Counted from the stretch's first letter, positions 1 through 9,083 are shown. The stretch: 64,000 nt of DNA from Aquimarina intermedia (GCF_008124785.1 NZ_VNHU01000011.1:1-64000); one strand, 5' to 3'. Notes: generated from the sequence alone by a model not told the origin. A program made the numbers and translations.

Positions 1-20
1 ATCTTTGACTCTAAATGGAA

Positions 21-47
21 TGAGCCCGATACAATATCGAGCTCATT
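21..47 (-). terminator. weak hairpin downstream of rimO
   Basis: TGAGC and CGATA pair with TATCG and GCTCA around a CAA loop, with one internal mismatch. It lies downstream of the rimO stop codon on the minus strand, so it may end that transcript, but no clear T-run follows on that strand. I see no gene in bases 1-135. Confidence 0.25.
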
Positions 48-135
48 TCCAAAATTAAATTTTGTTTAACCGTCCAACTTTTGGGGTTCAGTCCAATAGG
101 CCGGTTTTTCTAGTTCCAATATGTATAGTATCAAG

Positions 136-1437
136 TTAGATCACATCAGCATATAAATCAAAATCCTCAGCTTCCACAACTTTAACGCTTGCAAAATCCC
201 CTGTTTTTAAATAAAATTTTGAGGCATCTATGAGCACTTCATTATCAACATCCGGAGAATCAAATTCTGTACGACCAATAAAATAATTTCCTTCTTTACG
301 ATCAATAATCACCTTAAATTCTTTTCCTATCTTCTGCTGATTTAACTCCCATGAAATTTGAGATTGTATCTCCATAATTTCGTTAGCTCGATCCATTTTT
401 ACATCTTCGGGGACATCGTCTTCGAGATTATAGGCATGTGTGTTCTCTTCGTGGGAATAGGTAAAACATCCCATACGCTCAAATCGCATTTCTTTAACCC
501 AATCTCTTAAGGTCTCAAAGTCTTCCTGAGTTTCTCCTGGATATCCTACAATAAGCGTTGTTCGTATAGCCATCTCCGGTACAGCTTTTCTAAACTCTTG
601 AAGCAACTTAGTTGTCTTAGCTTTTGTCGTACCGCGACGCATCGATTTTAGAATTGGATCAGCAATATGCTGTAAAGGAATATCTATATAATTGCAAATT
701 TTAGGCTCATTACGCATCACCTCTAATACCTCCATTGGGAAACCTGTAGGAAAAGCATAATGAAGTCGTATCCATTCTATACCTTCTACGGCTACTAACC
801 CTCTCAAAAGATCTGCTAGCTTTCTCTCTTTGTAAAGATCCAAACCATAATATGTAAGGTCTTGAGCAATCAGAATCAATTCTTTTACACCGTTTGCTGC
901 TAATTTTTCTGCTTCTGTAACAAGTGATTCAATCGGAGTTGATTTATGCTTACCTCGCATGATCGGTATTGCACAAAAAGAACAGGGTCTGTCACATCCT
1001 TCAGCTATTTTAAGATAAGCATAATTTTTTGGTGTTGTCGTGAGGCGTTCTCCTATTAATTCATGCTTATAATCGGCTCCCAGAGCTTTTAGCAGTCCGG
1101 GGAGTTCGGTAGTACCAAAGTATTGATCTACATTAGGAATTTCCACTTCGAGATCAGGTTTATATCGCTCTGAAAGGCATCCTGTTACAAATACTTTATC
1201 AACCGCTCCTTCTTCCTTCTTCTGTACATACTCCAAAATCGTATTAACAGATTCTTCCTTAGCGTTTGCTATAAAACCACAAGTATTAATGACGACGATA
1301 TTTCCCTCTTCCTCATGAACAACATCCTTATCATTTGCTTTTAGTTGTCCCATTAACACTTCGCTGTCGTATACATTCTTACTACATCCTAGTGTTACAA
1401 CATTGATTTTATTCTTCTTTAACGTCTTCGTCCTCAT
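136..1437 (-). CDS. rimO: ribosomal protein S12 methylthiotransferase RimO
   Basis: Radical SAM enzyme that adds a methylthio group to the conserved aspartate of ribosomal protein S12, using two [4Fe-4S] clusters. The 433-residue protein has the N-terminal MTTase domain with cluster cysteines C18 (TLGCSKN), C53 (NTCGF) and C87 (VTGCL). The radical SAM CxxxCxxC motif is at C148, C152 and C155, and a C-terminal TRAM-like segment follows. Length is typical of the family. The start at 1437 sits just upstream of the conserved N-terminal block and about 14 bases after a probable -7 box. It lies a few kb from ftsY and the L28/L33 genes, as in many Flavobacteriaceae, but here an ECF/TonB insertion separates them. 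Confidence 0.96.
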   Translation of the reverse strand: MRTKTLKKNKINVVTLGCSKNVYDSEVLMGQLKANDKDVVHEEEGNIVVINTCGFIANAKEESVNTILEYVQKKEEGAVDKVFVTGCLSERYKPDLEVEIPNVDQYFGTTELPGLLKALGADYKHELIGERLTTTPKNYAYLKIAEGCDRPCSFCAIPIMRGKHKSTPIESLVTEAEKLAANGVKELILIAQDLTYYGLDLYKERKLADLLRGLVAVEGIEWIRLHYAFPTGFPMEVLEVMRNEPKICNYIDIPLQHIADPILKSMRRGTTKAKTTKLLQEFRKAVPEMAIRTTLIVGYPGETQEDFETLRDWVKEMRFERMGCFTYSHEENTHAYNLEDDVPEDVKMDRANEIMEIQSQISWELNQQKIGKEFKVIIDRKEGNYFIGRTEFDSPDVDNEVLIDASKFYLKTGDFASVKVVEAEDFDLYADVI

Positions 1438-1457
1438 AACTATCTAATAAAAGTGTG

Positions 1458-1465
1458 CAAAGATA
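1458..1465 (-). promoter_or_regulatory. probable -7 box of rimO promoter
   Basis: On the minus strand this reads TATCTTTG, an exact TAnnTTTG Bacteroidota -7 element, placed so that the leader would be about 14 nt. No good -33 TTTG is seen at 19-20 bp, so support rests on the -7 box and its position. Confidence 0.4.
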
Positions 1466-1506
1466 CAAGGAATAACTTAAGATTACCGAGAATTACGCTT
1501 ACTATT

Positions 1507-4044
1507 CTAAAATATGATACGCACTACAGCATTAGGAGTAAAACCCAGTGCATATTTTGACGTCGGCATCGGCCGTTGATCCGAATTTAGCTCATAATAC
1601 CTGTCAATTTCATTTTGGGTATTCGAAAGGTTGATCAGGGCAATTCCTGTATGTAGCTTAGTTCTTTTACCTAGCATCACATCATAGGTCGCAGATAAAT
1701 CGAGTCTCAAATAGTTTTTTAGACGTTCTGCATTAGGGCTAGAAAAATCGATGCTATTATTTTCATCGACGCTATCTGAATTAATGGTAGTTGTTGGAAG
1801 TCCGGAGTTATATTTGATGCCGCCAGAAACCTTAAGCGCTTTAACACTATAAGAAGTTCCCAAGGTTACTGTATGACGTATATCGATATTGTTTGAAAAA
1901 TCACCTATTTCAAAACTATCAAAATCATAGGTATTTTTGGCTAACGAATAACTCATCCAGCTACTTAACTTTCTAAACCTTTTATTTATTAAAAAATCCA
2001 AGCCATTGACTGTGTAGGCGCCCGTGGCTAAAAGGCCTTTGTATTGATTTTTGAAATTCTGACTTCTGGCTGTAATATCCGTAACTTTCTTACTATAGCC
2101 CTCTCCACTTACTAACCAACCCTTATTATCATACTGCAGACCTAAAGAAACCTGCCTACTCCTTATGATCGGTACATCTGTTTCGTTTGACAATATCCAT
2201 CTTCTTTTTTCAATTCCTAAGAAATCATCCTGAAGATTGATGATCTGAGAGGTACTTTGATGTTTGAACTCTCCTAGAACTTCTAAGGTAAATTGTTTAT
2301 TAAATTTATGATTGACACTTAATCTCGGTTCCACTCGGTGAAACGATAATCTCGGTATATAGGTATAGCGAGCACCTAAATTAGCTGAAGTTTTTCCGTT
2401 GCCGGAAGTATATCCAACCTGAGAATACACAGCATGATTGCGTAGCACTCTTCTTTTTTTGTCTCTATATAATGGATCATCGATGTCATTAAGGTTTGTT
2501 ATTCCTGTTTCAATGAAATCGTATCCACTAGTTAATTGTAGCTTTTTAGAGATTGTTTTAACTGCTGAAATCTTAATTCCGGTCTCTGACACTACATTTT
2601 TTTGTAAAAAACGAAACCTTTGCAACAAATTAGAATTAATCGATCGTAAGTTATAATCTGTTTCATACACTTGAACCTCGGTAGTTAGATTATCGTTCCA
2701 GTTTCTTTGATACCAAACGCCTCCTGCAATACTATTTTGATCTATGCTACTTTTTCTAGAGATTGTTGTCGCATTTTCTGTGAATATTAGTTCATTGGCT
2801 ATTAATAAGAAATTAGCTCGTAACCGATCCTTATCACTTATAATATAATTCCACCTCAAATTAGTGTCATAAAAATCAAAAGAAACGTCTGATGCGCGTG
2901 ATTGTTGATCACTCTCTAGTTCAGTATCTTGCGCAATTCTTTGATAGTACTCTGTATAGGTGGGTGTTGTTTCTATAAATTGGCTTAAAGATTTTCGGCC
3001 GGAAATCTGAAGAGATGAACGTTGCCCCAACGGGATATCAGTAAAAACATCGGCATTAATTAGATTTAATCCTGCACTTAACCTCAACTCCTTGGTTATT
3101 TTCTCTTGACTCCTCATTAGGATAGAGCCAGAGATACCGTCGCCATGACGTGCATGCGTTCCGTTCTTGATTAATTGTGCATGATCTGTAATATTGGGAT
3201 TAAAAATAGAAATCAATCCAAAAAAATGTCCGGATTGATACATTTTAATACCATCCCAAGTTATTAAATTTTGATCATGTGTTCCTCCTCTAATATTAAT
3301 ATTGGAAACTGTCTCATCTACACTTTGTATTCCCGGTAAGGCTTGAATAGTTTGTAATACATCAGACTCTATTTGACCGGGTACAAGCCCGAAATCAGAA
3401 AAATCCATTTCAAAACTACCATCCACTGACTTCTCGATTCCTTTGGTTAAATAATCTTGCAGGAAAATTGCTTCTAAGATTTCTTCCTTCTGATTGAGAT
3501 AAAAAGTACTACATGTATTATTTTCATTGATATCAGGAGCAACGGTTAAGGTATCATATCCTAAAAAGTCTATTTTCAGAGTCTTTTGATTTTCCGGCTT
3601 TAGATATAGCTCGAAGTAACCATCTTGATTTGTTATCGTCGCTTGATTATGTATTTGGATTGTAGCGCCTTGCAAGAAACCATCGTCAGCGTAATCCTTG
3701 ATAAAACCGCATAATTTTATGAGATCGTTACGCTGCTGTATTGCTATAAACGGAGGAGTTGTTTTTGAAAAACGCACTAGTGTTTGTGCCTCTAAAAATT
3801 CCAGATGCTGATCAATTGTAGAAAGTTCATTTGTTGGTACCACAAAAACTTGATCAAGAACATCATCAGCATATGTGAATTTTACCTGATAGATCTGTTC
3901 TAACTGCTCTAGAACAAGCTTAATATGTATTTTTTCTTGAGCATAAACTGAGAAACCATTTAAAAAATAAAGCACAAAAAAAAGAGCTACAGCATATAGC
4001 TTAGCGTTACTTCTTTGCGATAATGATTCTCTTTTTATCGTCAA
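1507..4044 (-). CDS. TonB-dependent receptor with STN signalling domain
   Basis: Outer-membrane beta-barrel that takes up an unknown ligand using TonB energy. The 845-residue protein has a signal peptide ending near SVYAQ. An STN (secretin/TonB short N-terminal) domain at about 36-105 is the part that contacts FecR-type anti-sigma factors. A carboxypeptidase-regulatory-like beta-sandwich (about 112-195), a plug (about 215-315) and a long barrel ending in the aromatic VVRIIF follow. The start overlaps the end of the FecR gene by 38 bases, so the two are probably translationally coupled. The STN domain implies transenvelope signalling through the adjacent FecR and ECF sigma factor. No SusD-like partner is present; the substrate cannot be inferred. 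Confidence 0.9.
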   Translation of the reverse strand: MTIKRESLSQRSNAKLYAVALFFVLYFLNGFSVYAQEKIHIKLVLEQLEQIYQVKFTYADDVLDQVFVVPTNELSTIDQHLEFLEAQTLVRFSKTTPPFIAIQQRNDLIKLCGFIKDYADDGFLQGATIQIHNQATITNQDGYFELYLKPENQKTLKIDFLGYDTLTVAPDINENNTCSTFYLNQKEEILEAIFLQDYLTKGIEKSVDGSFEMDFSDFGLVPGQIESDVLQTIQALPGIQSVDETVSNINIRGGTHDQNLITWDGIKMYQSGHFFGLISIFNPNITDHAQLIKNGTHARHGDGISGSILMRSQEKITKELRLSAGLNLINADVFTDIPLGQRSSLQISGRKSLSQFIETTPTYTEYYQRIAQDTELESDQQSRASDVSFDFYDTNLRWNYIISDKDRLRANFLLIANELIFTENATTISRKSSIDQNSIAGGVWYQRNWNDNLTTEVQVYETDYNLRSINSNLLQRFRFLQKNVVSETGIKISAVKTISKKLQLTSGYDFIETGITNLNDIDDPLYRDKKRRVLRNHAVYSQVGYTSGNGKTSANLGARYTYIPRLSFHRVEPRLSVNHKFNKQFTLEVLGEFKHQSTSQIINLQDDFLGIEKRRWILSNETDVPIIRSRQVSLGLQYDNKGWLVSGEGYSKKVTDITARSQNFKNQYKGLLATGAYTVNGLDFLINKRFRKLSSWMSYSLAKNTYDFDSFEIGDFSNNIDIRHTVTLGTSYSVKALKVSGGIKYNSGLPTTTINSDSVDENNSIDFSSPNAERLKNYLRLDLSATYDVMLGKRTKLHTGIALINLSNTQNEIDRYYELNSDQRPMPTSKYALGFTPNAVVRIIF

Positions 4045-4918
4045 TGCTATAAGTTAGATCTAATGGCAAAGTTATAGATTTTAACCCATCTTCAAGGTCT
4101 TTATGTACAAAACCTCCGGTAAAAACTCTTTTTTTGTCAATGTTTTGTAGTATCAGCTCTACTTTATATTGCCTTTGGAACTCTTTTATAACCTCTTCAA
4201 AAGGGACACTCTTGAAACTACTAATTTTGTTTACCCAATGGGGGGAGGAATCCGGAGTAGTTTCAAAAGTAACAGTCCCGTTAATTATCCTAAGAGAATT
4301 ACCAGCCGAAAGATTCTCTGTATAACCATTCTTATATTTCACCTTAACTAAGCCTTCAAAGCAGTGCACCTCAAAGAAATTCTCTCTATTCTTAACGTTG
4401 AATTTTGTACCTAAAACACTTACTGTCCCGGCATTTGTCAGCACTTCAAAATCTTTCCCTTTGGCTACTTCAAAATATGCTTCTCCTTTGAGCTCTACCT
4501 CACGATTCGTGCTCCATCCTTTTTGATCAAAAGAAACTGTCGATTTAGAATTAAGTACTACCTGTGAATGATCTGGTAGTTCAATACTCATATTTTCGCC
4601 TATATCGGTATAGATTGTGGTATCGTTTGAGAAGAAGAAAAATGAACCAACCCCTAACAAAATAACAACCATTGCAGCTATTCTAAGCCAAGAGGATTGC
4701 CAAATTGTTGTGTTTGAAGAAATGTTGTTTTGCTTTGATAACCGCTCCTGCATTTTGGCCATATCAAGTTCAGGTACTTTTTGATCATCTTTAAAAAACT
4801 TTGCGGTATCAACTATGATATTATGCGTAAGAAAATCATCAGAAGCTTCAAACTTTTTCCGTTCAGAAGACGCTAAATCGTCTGACAGCCATTTTTTTAG
4901 TAAGTCTTCTTTCTTCAT
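4007..4918 (-). CDS. FecR-family anti-sigma factor
   Basis: Inner-membrane regulator that holds the ECF sigma factor and passes the signal from the TonB receptor. The 303-residue protein has a cytoplasmic N-terminal sigma-binding part (1-77) and one membrane segment at about 78-96. A periplasmic FecR domain (about 105-205) contains the characteristic block around SVSVLGTKFNVK. A C-terminal DUF4974-like segment (about 230-300) is typical of Bacteroidota FecR proteins. It lies between the sigma gene (27-base gap) and the TonB receptor (overlap), the usual sigma / anti-sigma / receptor order. Confidence 0.92.
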   Translation of the reverse strand: MKKEDLLKKWLSDDLASSERKKFEASDDFLTHNIIVDTAKFFKDDQKVPELDMAKMQERLSKQNNISSNTTIWQSSWLRIAAMVVILLGVGSFFFFSNDTTIYTDIGENMSIELPDHSQVVLNSKSTVSFDQKGWSTNREVELKGEAYFEVAKGKDFEVLTNAGTVSVLGTKFNVKNRENFFEVHCFEGLVKVKYKNGYTENLSAGNSLRIINGTVTFETTPDSSPHWVNKISSFKSVPFEEVIKEFQRQYKVELILQNIDKKRVFTGGFVHKDLEDGLKSITLPLDLTYSIDDKKRIIIAKK

Positions 4919-4945
4919 AATATAATGCTTCTATCTATATAACAA

Positions 4946-5488
4946 CTAACGCTTGGATTTCCCTTTTAAATATTTTAACTCCTCTACATTTTCTTTTAAT
5001 TTTTTATATGCCATGTAAACTCTGTTCTCTACTGCCTTTTTTGTAATCCCCAATATATCAGCAATTTCTGCCTGACTTTTACCCTCTACTTTATTCATTA
5101 AAAAAGCTACACGATGATCATGAGGTAATTGCTCCAAAGCGTTCTGATATTTCTCCAAAAACTCTTGTTGCTCCATAAGGAATTCCGGAGACTCATCGGT
5201 ATACCCTCTAGCTGATACAGTCTTATGGCGCAAAACAACTTTTTGATGCTTAATTTCATTTAGCATCATATTGTTAGCAACCTTATACAAAAAACCTTTC
5301 GCTTTATCTGGAGTAATCTTTTTACAATTCGCCAACAACTTAATGAATGCATCTTGCATTTTATCATTTGGGTTAAGGGCCTCTCCAAATTTATAATACA
5401 AGTAGGATTTTAGATCCTTGGAGTACTTGTTATAAATTTCTGAAAAGACAGCCTCATCACAAACATTATCAAAAAGTTTATTTGGCAT
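4946..5488 (-). CDS. ECF RNA polymerase sigma factor, FecI-like
   Basis: Alternative sigma factor expected to direct transcription of its own operon and perhaps the divergent lipoprotein gene. Region 2 spans roughly the first 100 residues and region 4 (QAEIADILGITKKAVENRVYMAYKK) lies near the C-terminus. I chose the ATG at 5488 (MPNKLFDN, 180 aa) because the 15 residues of the longer frame, up to 5533, look non-coding and would run into the divergent promoter region. It heads the operon with FecR and the TonB receptor. Confidence 0.9.
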   Translation of the reverse strand: MPNKLFDNVCDEAVFSEIYNKYSKDLKSYLYYKFGEALNPNDKMQDAFIKLLANCKKITPDKAKGFLYKVANNMMLNEIKHQKVVLRHKTVSARGYTDESPEFLMEQQEFLEKYQNALEQLPHDHRVAFLMNKVEGKSQAEIADILGITKKAVENRVYMAYKKLKENVEELKYLKGKSKR

Positions 5489-5584
5489 GTAATAAAAATT
5501 TTCAGTAAAAGTAGAAAAAAACACGAAATCCAAAGGACTTTTGGTAAGTTAGTTGTTTTAGTAATAAACGACACCAATAAATTC

Positions 5585-6706
5585 ATGACCGGTATGAAAA
5601 TTAAAAATATAAATTTTACACTTACCTATATACTTTTAAGTGTTTTACTTATTTCTTCTTGCAGAACCGAGCTCGATGAATTTGTGGATACTCAAGAAGA
5701 TAGCACTCTTAAACTTAATTCTAATGTTGCCAATCTAATTCTAAGAACCTCTATGAACGATGGTTCAGTCGATAATATTCTAGATAAATGTGACTGTTTC
5801 AGTATACAATTACCTACTACTGTTCTCTTAAAAAATGCACAAATTCTAATATCTACAAAAGATGATTATGAATTGGTTGAAGCATATTATACAGACGATA
5901 CTGATGATGACATTCGAGATGAAATCTCTTTTCAATTTCCAATTCAGATTATTCTCAATGACTTTACTGTAGTTGACATAACAAGTGATAAAGAATTAAA
6001 GGATTACAAAAAAAGTTGCACAGACACTGACGAAGTGATAAACTGTACAGATTTTGAGTATCCTTTTGATTTAAAGATATACAACAAAGCTACAGAAAAT
6101 TTAAGCACTCTTAAAATAGCAAATGACCAACAGCTTTTTAAATTTGTTGAAGGTCTGAATGACAATGAACTAGTAAGTATTAGTTTTCCTATCACACTGG
6201 CTCTGGCTGATGGAGAAGTATTTGTAATCAACACCTTAGAAAGTCTTGAAGATGCCTTAAATAATATAGCTATGACTTGCGAAAGCGCTATGGCTATAGG
6301 TGTTGAAGAGATAAAAGAATATATGATAAATGAAATCTTTGAAATTTCAAAATACAAAGATGATGAGTCAAATCAAACTTCTGATTTTGAAGATTATTCA
6401 TTCAATTTCAACGAAAATGGTGCAGTTTTAATTACTGAAGATGATGACGACGAAGATGACGACGATGATAATGATGATGATGATGATAAATCGTCTACAA
6501 AAAGAACTTTTAATGGAGAATGGTTCGTTTTTGAAACAACCAAAGGAGAACTTGCAATTCGTTTAAATTTTGGTTCTGACAAACCACTTTCTAATTTAAA
6601 CCAAACCTGGATATTGAAAAAATTAGATGAAAAGGAGATTGTGCTTAGAAAATACACATCTAATCAAAATAGTAAAAATGAACTTAACTTTAGAATAAAA
6701 AAATAA
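5585..6706 (+). CDS. Asp-rich lipoprotein with duplicated domain
   Basis: Function not recognised. A signal peptide ends at a lipobox (LLISSC), so the protein is probably a lipoprotein; ATG 5585 or 5594 could start it. Two similar segments of about 80 residues follow, each with a PF/PT-x-x-L strand, an ISFPI or SFQFPI block and a terminal CT/SC pair. After them comes a run of nearly continuous Asp/Glu (about residues 286-302) and a C-terminal beta-rich part with WILKKLDEKEIVLR. It is divergent from the FecI/FecR/TonB operon across about 100 bases, so co-regulation and exposure on the cell surface are plausible. The acidic tract could bind cations; that is inference. Confidence 0.75.
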   Translation: MTGMKIKNINFTLTYILLSVLLISSCRTELDEFVDTQEDSTLKLNSNVANLILRTSMNDGSVDNILDKCDCFSIQLPTTVLLKNAQILISTKDDYELVEAYYTDDTDDDIRDEISFQFPIQIILNDFTVVDITSDKELKDYKKSCTDTDEVINCTDFEYPFDLKIYNKATENLSTLKIANDQQLFKFVEGLNDNELVSISFPITLALADGEVFVINTLESLEDALNNIAMTCESAMAIGVEEIKEYMINEIFEISKYKDDESNQTSDFEDYSFNFNENGAVLITEDDDDEDDDDDNDDDDDKSSTKRTFNGEWFVFETTKGELAIRLNFGSDKPLSNLNQTWILKKLDEKEIVLRKYTSNQNSKNELNFRIKK

Positions 6707-6731
6707 CCCAACCCTTAATCCCAAATGACTT

Positions 6732-6818
6732 ATGAAAAATGTATTTACTAATATCTTGAGCGTATTATTTATAGTATCATTATTAACTTTTATTGTATCA
6801 TTATTGATTACATTTTAA
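6732..6818 (+). CDS. possible 28-residue hydrophobic peptide
   Basis: ATG-initiated ORF of 28 codons, beginning MKNVFTNILSVLF and otherwise almost wholly Leu/Ile/Val/Phe: one predicted membrane helix. It starts 26 bases after the lipoprotein stop and is followed by a second such ORF. Such peptides can be type I toxins or small regulators, but at this length chance ORFs in A+T-rich DNA are common. Confidence 0.3.
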   Translation: MKNVFTNILSVLFIVSLLTFIVSLLITF

Positions 6819-6881
6819 CCATTGTAAGAAACTGAATATATGTAGTCAATAGTGTGATCAATTTTAAATCATATTCTTTAC

Positions 6882-6965
6882 ATGAAAAAACATAAAATAT
6901 TGATAAGCGGAGCTTTCGCCATCATTTATTGTTTTTTTATTATTTATTTAATTCTTAGGACTTGA
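6882..6965 (+). CDS. possible 27-residue hydrophobic peptide
   Basis: ATG-initiated ORF of 27 codons starting MKKHKILISGAFAII and running into a hydrophobic helix ending LILRT. Lys at the N-terminus and Arg near the end flank the helix, as in small single-span proteins. It lies 63 bases after a similar ORF and about 130 bases before a rho-independent terminator. Coding status is unproven. Confidence 0.3.
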   Translation: MKKHKILISGAFAIIYCFFIIYLILRT

Positions 6966-7096
6966 CAAAATTTAAAGTACACAATGGGGAAAATTGTGAA
7001 TTTGGTAGAATAGATTTTAGTATGTGCTGAGTATCAAAATCTTTTCGTTTATAGCGTAATAGCTATATTTTTTAATTACATGTTTTATTTTGTAAA

Positions 7097-7131
7097 GGAC
7101 CTTCTCTTATAGAAGGTTCTTTTGTTTTTTT
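7097..7131 (+). terminator. rho-independent terminator, rightward
   Basis: GGACCTTCT pairs with AGAAGGTTC (one G-T pair) around a TCTTAT-type loop, followed by TTTTGTTTTTTT. It shows that a rightward transcript ends here, about 390 bases beyond the lipoprotein stop, so the interval 6707-7096 is probably transcribed. Confidence 0.8.
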
Positions 7132-7222
7132 ATTTCCGGATTTACTTCGCAGTACTTAGTTTTAATTTGCATGTCATGTAATTTTCATAAAAGCTGAAAT
7201 GTTATCAACCTAAAAGACATAC

Positions 7223-7258
7223 AAAAGGCAGGGTATTACGCGCAATACCCTGCCTTTT
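7223..7258 (-). terminator. terminator of ftsY
   Basis: A perfect 15-bp stem, AAAAGGCAGGGTATT with its complement, closes a short ACGCGC loop just downstream of the ftsY stop. The A/T ends give a T-run on the minus strand; it could also act for the other strand. Confidence 0.88.
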
Positions 7259-7278
7259 AAATAAAGTATTATGTTTTG

Positions 7279-8232
7279 TTATTTGAAGAATGAATCTACA
7301 AACTCATACTTGTTAAAAACCTGTAAATCTTCAATCCCCTCACCAACGCCGATATATTTGACCGGCACTTTGAACTGATCACTTATACCTATCACCACTC
7401 CGCCTTTTGCCGTACCGTCTAATTTGGTAACTGCGAGAGAAGTAACTTCTGTAGCTGCTGTAAATTGCTTAGCTTGTTCAAATGCATTCTGTCCTGTAGA
7501 ACCATCAAGCACTAAAAGCACATCATGAGGCGCATCTGGAATAACCTTTTGCATAACACGCTTAACCTTGGTAAGTTCATTCATTAAGTTTATCTTATTA
7601 TGAAGTCTCCCGGCGGTATCAATTATAATAATATCCGCATCTTGTGAAACTGCAGATTGTAGTGTATCGTAAGCCACAGAAGCAGGATCACTTCCCATTT
7701 CTTGCTTCACAATAGGAACATCTACCCGATCTGCCCATACTTGCAATTGATCAATTGCCGCAGCTCTAAAGGTATCTGCAGCACCAAGAACAACCTTAAA
7801 ACCTTTCTTTTTAAATTGATACGCTAGCTTTCCAATAGTTGTGGTTTTACCCACACCATTTACTCCAACAACCATCAAGACATAAGGTTTTTTATCTTTT
7901 GGAAGCACAAAGTCAGTAGCTTCTCCGGTATTAGTTTCTGATAGTAATGCTGCAATTTCTTCTCTTAGAATATGATTGAGTTCGTCTGTTCCTAAGTATT
8001 TATCCTTGGACACACGATTCTCAATGCGCTCAATTATCTTAATGGTCGTCTTTACGCCTACATCGCTAGTTACGAGTACTTCTTCTAAATCGTCAAGTAC
8101 TTGATCATCGACTTTTGACTTCCCGGCGACTGCTTTACCTAATTTTGAAAAAAAAGTGCTTTTGGATTTCTCTAATCCTTTATCTAACGTTTCTTTTTTA
8201 TCAGACGAAAAAATTTTTTTAAACAAACTCAT
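7279..8232 (-). CDS. ftsY: signal recognition particle receptor FtsY
   Basis: SRP receptor GTPase that docks ribosome-nascent-chain complexes at the membrane for SecYEG insertion. The 317-residue protein has a short basic N-terminus and a helical N domain (about 25-100). The NG GTPase domain carries the P-loop GVNGVGKT at 123-130, DTAGRLHN near 206, and TKLDGTAKGG near the C-terminus. The long acidic A domain of E. coli FtsY is missing, as is usual in this phylum. It follows rpmB-rpmG-DUF4295 on the same strand; a terminator at about 8400 suggests its own promoter within 8233-8380. Confidence 0.97.
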   Translation of the reverse strand: MSLFKKIFSSDKKETLDKGLEKSKSTFFSKLGKAVAGKSKVDDQVLDDLEEVLVTSDVGVKTTIKIIERIENRVSKDKYLGTDELNHILREEIAALLSETNTGEATDFVLPKDKKPYVLMVVGVNGVGKTTTIGKLAYQFKKKGFKVVLGAADTFRAAAIDQLQVWADRVDVPIVKQEMGSDPASVAYDTLQSAVSQDADIIIIDTAGRLHNKINLMNELTKVKRVMQKVIPDAPHDVLLVLDGSTGQNAFEQAKQFTAATEVTSLAVTKLDGTAKGGVVIGISDQFKVPVKYIGVGEGIEDLQVFNKYEFVDSFFK

Positions 8233-8378
8233 ATCAAGAGATTAACAATCAGAATAAATAAAACCTCGAATGTTCGATACTCATATTACCCATCATCACT
8301 ATTAGATGCATCCAACAATCTATAAAAACAAACAAACTAAAAATGTCACTATAAAATTATACTATCCTATCGGATATA

Positions 8379-8420
8379 AAAAATAAAAGAGCCATTTCAA
8401 TACAATTGAAATGGCCTCTT
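8379..8420 (-). terminator. terminator of rpmB-rpmG-DUF4295
   Basis: On the minus strand AAGAGGCCATTTCAA pairs with TTGAAATGGCTCTT around a short loop and is followed by TTATTTTTT. It begins about 20 bases after the DUF4295 stop. The rest of 8233-8378 shows no gene and probably holds the ftsY promoter. Confidence 0.85.
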
Positions 8421-8439
8421 ATATACGTTCTGTTCGCAA

Positions 8440-8592
8440 TTACTTTTTGCTAAAAAAGTCATTTACAGCTTCCGGAGCCATAATAGACTCTACAAAAGTA
8501 TAAGCTCCTGATTTTTCAGACTTCACCATCTTGATGGCTTTTGTTAATCGATTCGATTTTGTCTGTAACGATGCTACTGATTTCTTTGCCAT
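8440..8592 (-). CDS. DUF4295 small basic protein
   Basis: A 50-residue protein starting MAKKSVASLQTKSNRLTKAI and ending NDFFSKK. I recognise it as the DUF4295 family, which in Bacteroidota is nearly always encoded directly after rpmG. Its start lies 7 bases beyond the rpmG stop. The small basic character and the operon with two 50S proteins suggest a ribosome-associated protein, but its function is not established to my knowledge. No cysteine or catalytic motif is present. Confidence 0.88.
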   Translation of the reverse strand: MAKKSVASLQTKSNRLTKAIKMVKSEKSGAYTFVESIMAPEAVNDFFSKK

Positions 8593-8599
8593 TTTGTAC

Positions 8600-8782
8600 T
8601 TATTTTATTTCTTTATGAACAGTCATTTTCTTAAGAATCGGATTAAATTTCTTAATCTCCATTCTATCAGGTGTGTTCTTTTTGTTCTTTGTAGTAATAT
8701 ATCTTGATGTACCTGGTTTTCCAGAAGCTTTATGCTCTGTACATTCTAAAATTACTTGGACTCTATTACCTTTCTTCGCCAT
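8600..8782 (-). CDS. rpmG: 50S ribosomal protein L33
   Basis: Large-subunit protein of 60 residues, [16 protein letters not shown] at the start, with the [18 protein letters not shown] core typical of L33. It has only one cysteine (in LECTE), so it is the zinc-free C-minus form. It follows rpmB by 28 bases and precedes DUF4295. Confidence 0.97.
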   Translation of the reverse strand: MAKKGNRVQVILECTEHKASGKPGTSRYITTKNKKNTPDRMEIKKFNPILKKMTVHKEIK

Positions 8783-8810
8783 GGTAGTTTCTTTTTAAAA
8801 AGGGAATTAT

Positions 8811-9047
8811 TTAGTTAAAAAAACCTTTAGCTCTTGCTTCTTTAAGAACTGCAGAGATTCCTTTTTTATTGATATTTTTTAATGCTGCTGTAGACACCTT
8901 AAGTGTTACCCAACGATCTTCTTCTGGTATAAAAAAGCGCTTTTTGATTAAATTCGCGTTGAATTTACGCTTTGTTTTATTCATTGCGTGAGAAACGTTA
9001 TTCCCCACCATCGCTTTTTTTCCTGTAAGCTCGCAAACTCTTGACAT
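8811..9047 (-). CDS. rpmB: 50S ribosomal protein L28
   Basis: Large-subunit protein of 78 residues starting [20 protein letters not shown], the classical L28 signature, followed by [11 protein letters not shown] and the conserved WVTLKVST block. It lacks the N-terminal zinc-ribbon cysteine pairs of C-plus L28 proteins, keeping only C5. It is the first gene of the rpmB-rpmG-DUF4295 unit and has a good promoter match about 40 bases upstream. Confidence 0.97.
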   Translation of the reverse strand: MSRVCELTGKKAMVGNNVSHAMNKTKRKFNANLIKKRFFIPEEDRWVTLKVSTAALKNINKKGISAVLKEARAKGFFN

Positions 9048-9083
9048 CTTTTCTTAATTTTGGTGTTATTTCAAAACAGGGTG

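Noticed and set aside
4946..5533. Longer FecI-like sigma factor start at 5533
   Set aside because: The extra 15 residues lack sigma-factor similarity and would leave only 51 bases for two divergent promoters.
6394..6657. Serine-rich minus-strand ORF
   Set aside because: It is the complement of the Asp-rich tract of the lipoprotein gene (GAT/GAC read as ATC/GTC and TCA/TCG in shifted frames).
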